A stretch of DNA of 25,249 nucleotides from Bacillota bacterium. Lineage in GTDB: Bacteria > Bacillota > Clostridia > Christensenellales > CAG-138. The DNA is taken from positions 1-25,249 of the forward strand of contig JAFABA010000189.1 in assembly GCA_023426265.1 (NCBI GenBank), read 5' to 3'. A program made the position numbers and the translations under genes. Positions 21,327 through 25,249 of this stretch are shown piece after piece (the stretch's first letter is position 1; each line of letters begins with the position of its first letter). A model generated the notes under the pieces. The model had not been told where the DNA came from and made no database searches. It saw only the letters and a list, made by a program, of their open reading frames with translations.

Positions 21327-22208
21327 TTGAAACTCTCCTATAATCAAGGCTGCACGCTATGGAACTCAACGCTTGCGCAGGACCTCGTCCTTTGTGAACA
21401 AGCCGGGTACGACTATATTGAGCTTAGGATCGATAAACTTCGCGAATACCTTCTCACGCACACACTGGACGAGTTGAAGGCTTTTTTTGCGGGCCACAGG
21501 ATCAAGCCCCATTCCATCAACGGTGTCTATGTCTATGCGGATTTCTTGGGGGAAAACGATACGGATACCGAGCGGAGCCGGGCGCTGATGGAAGATATTA
21601 CGTTCGCCTGCCGCGTCGCTCAGGCGGTTGGCTCTCCCGCCATCGTGGTTGTGCCGGATATGAACAGGGACGAGGCCGAGAACAAGGCATACGACAAGCC
21701 CTGGAAAGACATATTCCGTGAGACAGTCCGCATTTTTACGCAACTTTCGGATATCGCCGGGCCATACGGTATCAACATTGCGCTTGAGCTGGTCGGCAGC
21801 AAGCGTTGCTCCGTAAGAACGGTTGAACAGGCAGCAAAGATCATAAACGCCGTAAACCGAAGTAACGTCGGATACACCATAGACGCGTTTAACCTCTACC
21901 TATACAATCGGTTCAATGATTTCAGCATACTAAAGCAGCTCGATCCGAAAAAGATATTTGTTGTGCATATCAACAACAGCGAGGACGTCCCGCTTGAATC
22001 CCTGCGCCAGGCCCACAGAACATTTGCCGACTGCGGCCCCATAGACATTCGGGGGTACTTGAGCAATCTTAAGGAAATGGGATATGACGGCATGGTTTCC
22101 ATTGAATTCTTCCGGCCGGATTGCTGGGAAAAGCCTGCCGAATGGGTCATTCAGGAGACCTACCGCACCACAAGGGAAGTCCTTGAAAAATACGGCGTAT
22201 TGAACTAA
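21327..22208 (+). CDS. iolI: 2-keto-myo-inositol isomerase (IolI)-like TIM-barrel enzyme
   Basis: A 293-residue TIM-barrel isomerase resembling B. subtilis IolI (inosose isomerase, 278 residues) throughout: KLSYNQGCTLWNS, CEQAGYDYIELR, HRIKPHSING, LSDIAGPYGINIALELVG, VNRSNVGYTIDAFN, KKIFVVHINNSEDVP and VSIEFFRP all have counterparts. Metal ligands Glu154, Asp186, His214 and Glu260 are in place, while the family DSFH motif reads DAFN. I take the TTG at 21327 as start because it aligns with the IolI N-terminus and has GAGG 9 bases upstream, 4 bases past the previous stop. An ATG at 21303, overlapping the previous gene, is the alternative. No other inositol gene is present, so the substrate may be another keto-polyol. 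Confidence 0.82.
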   Translation: MKLSYNQGCTLWNSTLAQDLVLCEQAGYDYIELRIDKLREYLLTHTLDELKAFFAGHRIKPHSINGVYVYADFLGENDTDTERSRALMEDITFACRVAQAVGSPAIVVVPDMNRDEAENKAYDKPWKDIFRETVRIFTQLSDIAGPYGINIALELVGSKRCSVRTVEQAAKIINAVNRSNVGYTIDAFNLYLYNRFNDFSILKQLDPKKIFVVHINNSEDVPLESLRQAHRTFADCGPIDIRGYLSNLKEMGYDGMVSIEFFRPDCWEKPAEWVIQETYRTTREVLEKYGVLN

Positions 22209-22251
22209 AACCGCAGCCAAAACCTTGCCCAATAAAACTGAAAGGATTTAT

Positions 22252-23136
22252 ATGGTTAAACTCAGCGCTTTCCCGAAATGTTGGATCAACGAAATCTGCG
22301 AGGGCCGTATGCAGCTTTTTGAATGGGTGGATCTCTCCCTGCAGCTTGAATGCGATGGCCTGGAGCTTTACTCCGGATTTTTACAGTCCTATGACGATAC
22401 CTACCTTTCTAAGATAAGACAATATGTCGAAGAACGCGGCATGGCGCTTCCCATGATGTGCTATTCCCCGGATTTTACGGTGCCCGAAAAGGAGCGGCGC
22501 GAAAACGAGGTCAGGAAACAGAAAGAGATCATCCGCGCAACCGCGCAGCTTGGCGGCAAATTTACGCGGGTGCTCTCCGGCCAAAAACGCCCCGGCATAT
22601 CGGTTGCGGACGGTGTATCCATGGTGGTGGACTGCATAGAGCGCTGCCTGCCCGAAGCGGAAAAGTATGGAATCACCCTCGTGATGGAAAACCATTATAA
22701 AGACGGCTATTGGCAGCATCCCGAATTCGCACAGAAAATGGATATCTTTCTGGATATCGTGCGGCAGATCGACTCGCCTTTTTTCGGCATACAGTTTGAC
22801 CCTTCCAATACCATTGTCGCAAATGAGGACCCTCTCATGCTGCTCGAGGAAGTAGCCCCCCGTGTGAAGACCATGCACGCGAGCGATAGGTATGTTGAAA
22901 AGGGGTACGACCCCAAAGAGGTGCTTTCCTGCGCAGGCCAGACCGGATATCATCCCGCGCTCAAGCACGGCGTGGTGGGAGAAGGACTCAATGATTACCA
23001 TGCAATATTCAGGAAACTGGCGAGTGTGGGATTTGACAGTTGGATATCCATTGAGGACGGCATAAACGGGCTTGGAGAGATGAAACAATCCATTGATTTT
23101 TTGAAGGCGATGAAGCGCGAATACTTTAAAAATTAA
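22252..23136 (+). CDS. Sugar (phosphate) isomerase/epimerase, third TIM barrel of the operon
   Basis: A 294-residue member of the same fold, only distantly similar to its two neighbours. The Glu-Asp-His-Glu ligand set is Glu146 (LVMENHY), Asp183 (QFDPSNT), His209 (KTMHASD) and Glu268 (SIEDG). The HGVVGEG segment (239-245) is a typical loop before the last strands. ATG at 22252 is used because AAAGGA lies 7 bases upstream; the in-frame ATG at 22225 has no site. The gene is 43 bases after the IolI-like gene. The substrate is unknown; isomerisation or epimerisation of a keto-sugar, or dehydration as in inosose dehydratase relatives, could apply. Confidence 0.87.
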   Translation: MVKLSAFPKCWINEICEGRMQLFEWVDLSLQLECDGLELYSGFLQSYDDTYLSKIRQYVEERGMALPMMCYSPDFTVPEKERRENEVRKQKEIIRATAQLGGKFTRVLSGQKRPGISVADGVSMVVDCIERCLPEAEKYGITLVMENHYKDGYWQHPEFAQKMDIFLDIVRQIDSPFFGIQFDPSNTIVANEDPLMLLEEVAPRVKTMHASDRYVEKGYDPKEVLSCAGQTGYHPALKHGVVGEGLNDYHAIFRKLASVGFDSWISIEDGINGLGEMKQSIDFLKAMKREYFKN

Positions 23137-23182
23137 TTCCAGTTACCTTGCAACATAAATAATATGAAAAGGAGTATTACCA

Positions 23183-23950
23183 ATGAAAAAGAACAAATTC
23201 CAGTTTCTTACTTATGCCGGCTTCTATATCAAGACGTCCAGGGACTTCAATATTCTCATTGACCCGTTTCTTGATGAAAACCCCAATATCCACATCAAGT
23301 CCGACGATTTTGAGAAAATAGACCTCATACTCGTTTCGCATGGCCCGTTCAACCATGTGGGCGATACCGCCAAGCTCGCCAAAAAACATGGCTGCCGTGT
23401 TCTTTGCCCCGATGACGTCATGTACTACCTCATTGAGGAAGGCGTGCCTGCCTCCCAGATTACGAAAATGTGCTGGGGCCTTGCCGTGGAGATCGGAGAC
23501 ATCCGCATCAAGGCGATTGAAAATCACCATCGCTCGGTGATGAAACTCAAAAGCGGCCAATTCGTCTCCTGCCCGCCGGTGTGCTACATCATCACGCTGG
23601 AGGACGGCACCCGCGTTTATAATTCCGGCGACACCGCACTGTTCAGCGATATGAAGCTGCAGGGCGAGCTGTACCGCCCGCATATCGGCCTCATCAACGT
23701 CAGCGGCGACTTTGTACTTGACCCGGATTATGTTTGCGCCGAGATGAGCCCCTATGAAGCAGCCCTGGCATCGCAGTGGCTGGGTGTTGAGGTGGTGCTG
23801 TGCTGCCACTATGTATCCAAGACCGACGAGGGCGTGGACGAATATCTTGAGATTATGAAGGGGATGCAGGCCAATAAGATCAACCCCGTCTCTACCGTTG
23901 CGCTCGAACCCGGCGGGGTATTTGAATATTCCTATCTGCCCCGGTTCTGA
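23183..23950 (+). CDS. Metallo-beta-lactamase-fold protein with degenerate metal motif (UPF0173/UlaG-like)
   Basis: A 255-residue protein of the metal-dependent hydrolase branch that includes UPF0173 proteins and, more distantly, the ascorbate-6-phosphate lactonase UlaG. The early strands (FQFLTYAGFYIKT, ILIDPFLDENP) and the motifs NSGDTALFSDM (Asp150) and LCCHYVS (His209) fit. The hallmark H-x-H-x-D-H is changed to His53-Gly-Pro55-Phe-Asn57-His58, losing one histidine and the aspartate, although the following VGDT is kept. It may bind a single metal, use other ligands (for example His115-His116), or be non-catalytic. AAGGAG precedes the ATG. It is the last gene of the rightward operon. Confidence 0.85.
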   Translation: MKKNKFQFLTYAGFYIKTSRDFNILIDPFLDENPNIHIKSDDFEKIDLILVSHGPFNHVGDTAKLAKKHGCRVLCPDDVMYYLIEEGVPASQITKMCWGLAVEIGDIRIKAIENHHRSVMKLKSGQFVSCPPVCYIITLEDGTRVYNSGDTALFSDMKLQGELYRPHIGLINVSGDFVLDPDYVCAEMSPYEAALASQWLGVEVVLCCHYVSKTDEGVDEYLEIMKGMQANKINPVSTVALEPGGVFEYSYLPRF

Positions 23951-23983
23951 TATCGGTAGCGCAACCGGCCTGAAAATACACCG

Positions 23984-24020
23984 AAAGAACACCCAACCGT
24001 TGCAGGCTGGGTGTTCTTTT
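23984..24020 (+). terminator. Intrinsic terminator after the metallo-beta-lactamase-fold gene
   Basis: AAAGAACACCCA (23984-23995) pairs with TGGGTGTTCTTT (24008-24019) in a perfect 12-bp stem with a run of T, 34 bases after the stop codon. It ends the GntR-epimerase operon. Confidence 0.88.
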
Positions 24021-24023
24021 CAT

Positions 24024-24070
24024 AAAAACGCCCACCTTTGCCACATTATAGGGCGGGGTGAGCATTTTTT
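24024..24070. terminator. Intrinsic terminator, copy 2 of a repeated sequence
   Basis: This is almost the same sequence as 12702-12747, with three base differences over the shared 42 bases. Two of these fall in the stem and create mismatches (CGCCCACC with GGTGAGCA), so the hairpin is weaker. T-runs exist on both strands. It lies 46 bases beyond the glmS stop and so may terminate glmS on the minus strand. Confidence 0.75.
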
Positions 24071-24115
24071 GTTTCCTATGATCTTTTTGTCAAACTTTCT
24101 GTATACACCTAAGCC

Positions 24116-25249
24116 CTACTCCACCGTAACGGACTTTGCGAGGTTGCGGGGCTTGTCGATATCGCAGCCCTTGAGAGAGGAGATGTAGTAGGAAAGAAGC
24201 TGCAGCGGCAGCACGGAAAGCGAGGGCAGCGTAAACGCGTTGCCTTCGGGCAGCCAGACGACATGGTCCGCCGCTTCCGCAACGCCGGGCGCGCCCTCCT
24301 GCGCCAAAGCGATGACATACGCGCCGCGCGCCTTCACCTCGCGGATGTTGCTGATCATCTTCTCAAGCAGCGGACGGTTGGTGCACAGCGCGACGACAAG
24401 GGTCCCCTGCTCGATGAGGGAGATGGTGCCGTGCTTCAACTCACCCGCCGGGTACGCCTCGGAATGGATGTAGGAAACCTCCTTGAGCTTTAAGGAGCCC
24501 TCCAGCGCCAGCATGTAGTCCAGATTTCGGCCGATGAAGTAGACGTCCTTATGGCTGAAGAACTGGGAGGCGAGATACTGGATTTCCGTATGGTCGCTTA
24601 GCAGCTTTTCCGCCTTTTGGGGCAGCAGCCTGAGTTCTTCCATGCGCTGTTCGATCAGCCCGGAGGCGAGCGTGCCTCGCACCTTGCCCAGATGCAGTGT
24701 CAGCAGATAGATCATCGCAAGCTGCGTGCTGTACGCCTTGGTGGTGGCCACGGCGATTTCGGGGCCCGCCCACGTATAGAGCACGTCGTCGCTTTCGTTG
24801 GCGATGGCGCTGCCCACCACGTTGACGATGGAAACGATCTTCGCGCCCCGCGCCTTCGCTTCCCGAAGCGCAAAGAGCGTATCGATGGTTTCGCCGCTCT
24901 GGGAGATTATGACGCACAGCGTTTTCTCGTCCACCAGAGGATCGCTGTAGCGGAATTCGGAGGCAAGATCGCAGGAGGCGGGAATGCGCAGCGCGTCGCG
25001 CAGCAGTGTCTGGCCGATACACCCCACGTGCCAGGCCGAGCCGCAGGCGATGAGCTGTATCTTATCCACGATTTTCAGATAGTCTTCCGTGATGTTCTTT
25101 AATTCCAGCTCGATATCCCCGCCGCGCATGCGGGGGGAGAGCGTATCGCGCAAAGCTTTCGGCTGCTCCATGATCTCCTTGATCATGAAATGCTCGTAGC
25201 CGCCCTTTTCCGCGGAGGCGACGTCCCATGTGATGGTCTCGCTTTCGCG
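24116..25249 (-). CDS. glmS: Glutamine-fructose-6-phosphate aminotransferase, C-terminal part (5' end outside the window)
   Basis: The frame is open to the window edge and 377 codons are visible, covering the end of the glutaminase-synthase linker and the whole isomerase half, which makes glucosamine-6-phosphate from fructose-6-phosphate for cell-wall synthesis. AEKGGYEHFMIKEIMEQP is the diagnostic GlmS stretch. The two SIS domains follow: ACGSAWHVG and SQSGETIDTL in the first, GRNLDYMLALEGSLKLKEVS and HSEAYPAGELKHG in the second. The terminal KSVTVE is the conserved GlmS tail. The glutaminase domain lies off the window. This is a housekeeping gene converging on the catabolic island. Confidence 0.97.
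   Translation of the reverse strand, partial: RESETITWDVASAEKGGYEHFMIKEIMEQPKALRDTLSPRMRGGDIELELKNITEDYLKIVDKIQLIACGSAWHVGCIGQTLLRDALRIPASCDLASEFRYSDPLVDEKTLCVIISQSGETIDTLFALREAKARGAKIVSIVNVVGSAIANESDDVLYTWAGPEIAVATTKAYSTQLAMIYLLTLHLGKVRGTLASGLIEQRMEELRLLPQKAEKLLSDHTEIQYLASQFFSHKDVYFIGRNLDYMLALEGSLKLKEVSYIHSEAYPAGELKHGTISLIEQGTLVVALCTNRPLLEKMISNIREVKARGAYVIALAQEGAPGVAEAADHVVWLPEGNAFTLPSLSVLPLQLLSYYISSLKGCDIDKPRNLAKSVTVE

Overview
The window looks like a catabolic island from a low-to-mid G+C Bacillota, most likely an anaerobic Clostridia-type bacterium. The grounds are consensus sigma-A promoters, AAGGAG-type ribosome binding sites throughout, lipoprotein-type solute-binding proteins, rhamnose/ribose-class (CUT2) sugar ABC transporters, LacI and FadR-type GntR regulators, and no sign of phage or transposon genes. 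The assignment comes from gene content only; no rRNA or other phylogenetic marker is present.

Region 1 (1-12,750) is a divergent sugar regulon centred on a 635-base intergenic region at 7725-8359. Leftward it reads cupin, Fe-S flavin oxidoreductase (old yellow enzyme type), aldo/keto reductase, L-rhamnose isomerase (rhaA), a small Anabaena-sensory-rhodopsin-transducer-like protein, a sugar-binding lipoprotein, a two-domain ABC ATPase and the first 26 codons of a permease. Rightward it reads LacI regulator, L-xylulose kinase (lyxK), L-ribulose-5-phosphate 4-epimerase (araD) and L-ribulose-5-phosphate 3-epimerase (ulaE), closed by an intrinsic terminator. The enzymes make a continuous route L-lyxose -> L-xylulose -> L-xylulose-5-P -> L-ribulose-5-P -> D-xylulose-5-P. 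They do not make a rhamnose route, because the kinase and the class II aldolase-fold enzyme are of the LyxK and AraD types and no RhaD is present.

Region 2 (12,890-23,950) is a second divergent regulon around 19,199-19,585. Leftward: a hexulose-6-phosphate-synthase-like enzyme, two CUT2 permeases, a binding lipoprotein, a two-domain ATPase and a fluoroacetate-dehalogenase-like alpha/beta hydrolase. Rightward: a FadR-type GntR regulator, three TIM-barrel sugar isomerases/epimerases (the middle one IolI-like) and a metallo-beta-lactamase-fold protein with a degenerate metal motif. The divergent promoters are mirror images: each is TTGACA-17-TATAAT followed two bases later by tandem ATTTGTAA octamers, very probably the regulator's operators. 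The substrate of this regulon is not identifiable from sequence.

Region 3 (23,951-25,249) is a pair of terminators followed by the 3' part of glmS on the minus strand, a housekeeping gene that probably marks the edge of the catabolic island. The two convergent gene ends (12.7 kb and 24.05 kb) carry near-identical copies of one terminator sequence. Both binding-protein genes have strong hairpins downstream, and the spacer after the first holds a series of hairpins including a predicted three-way junction.
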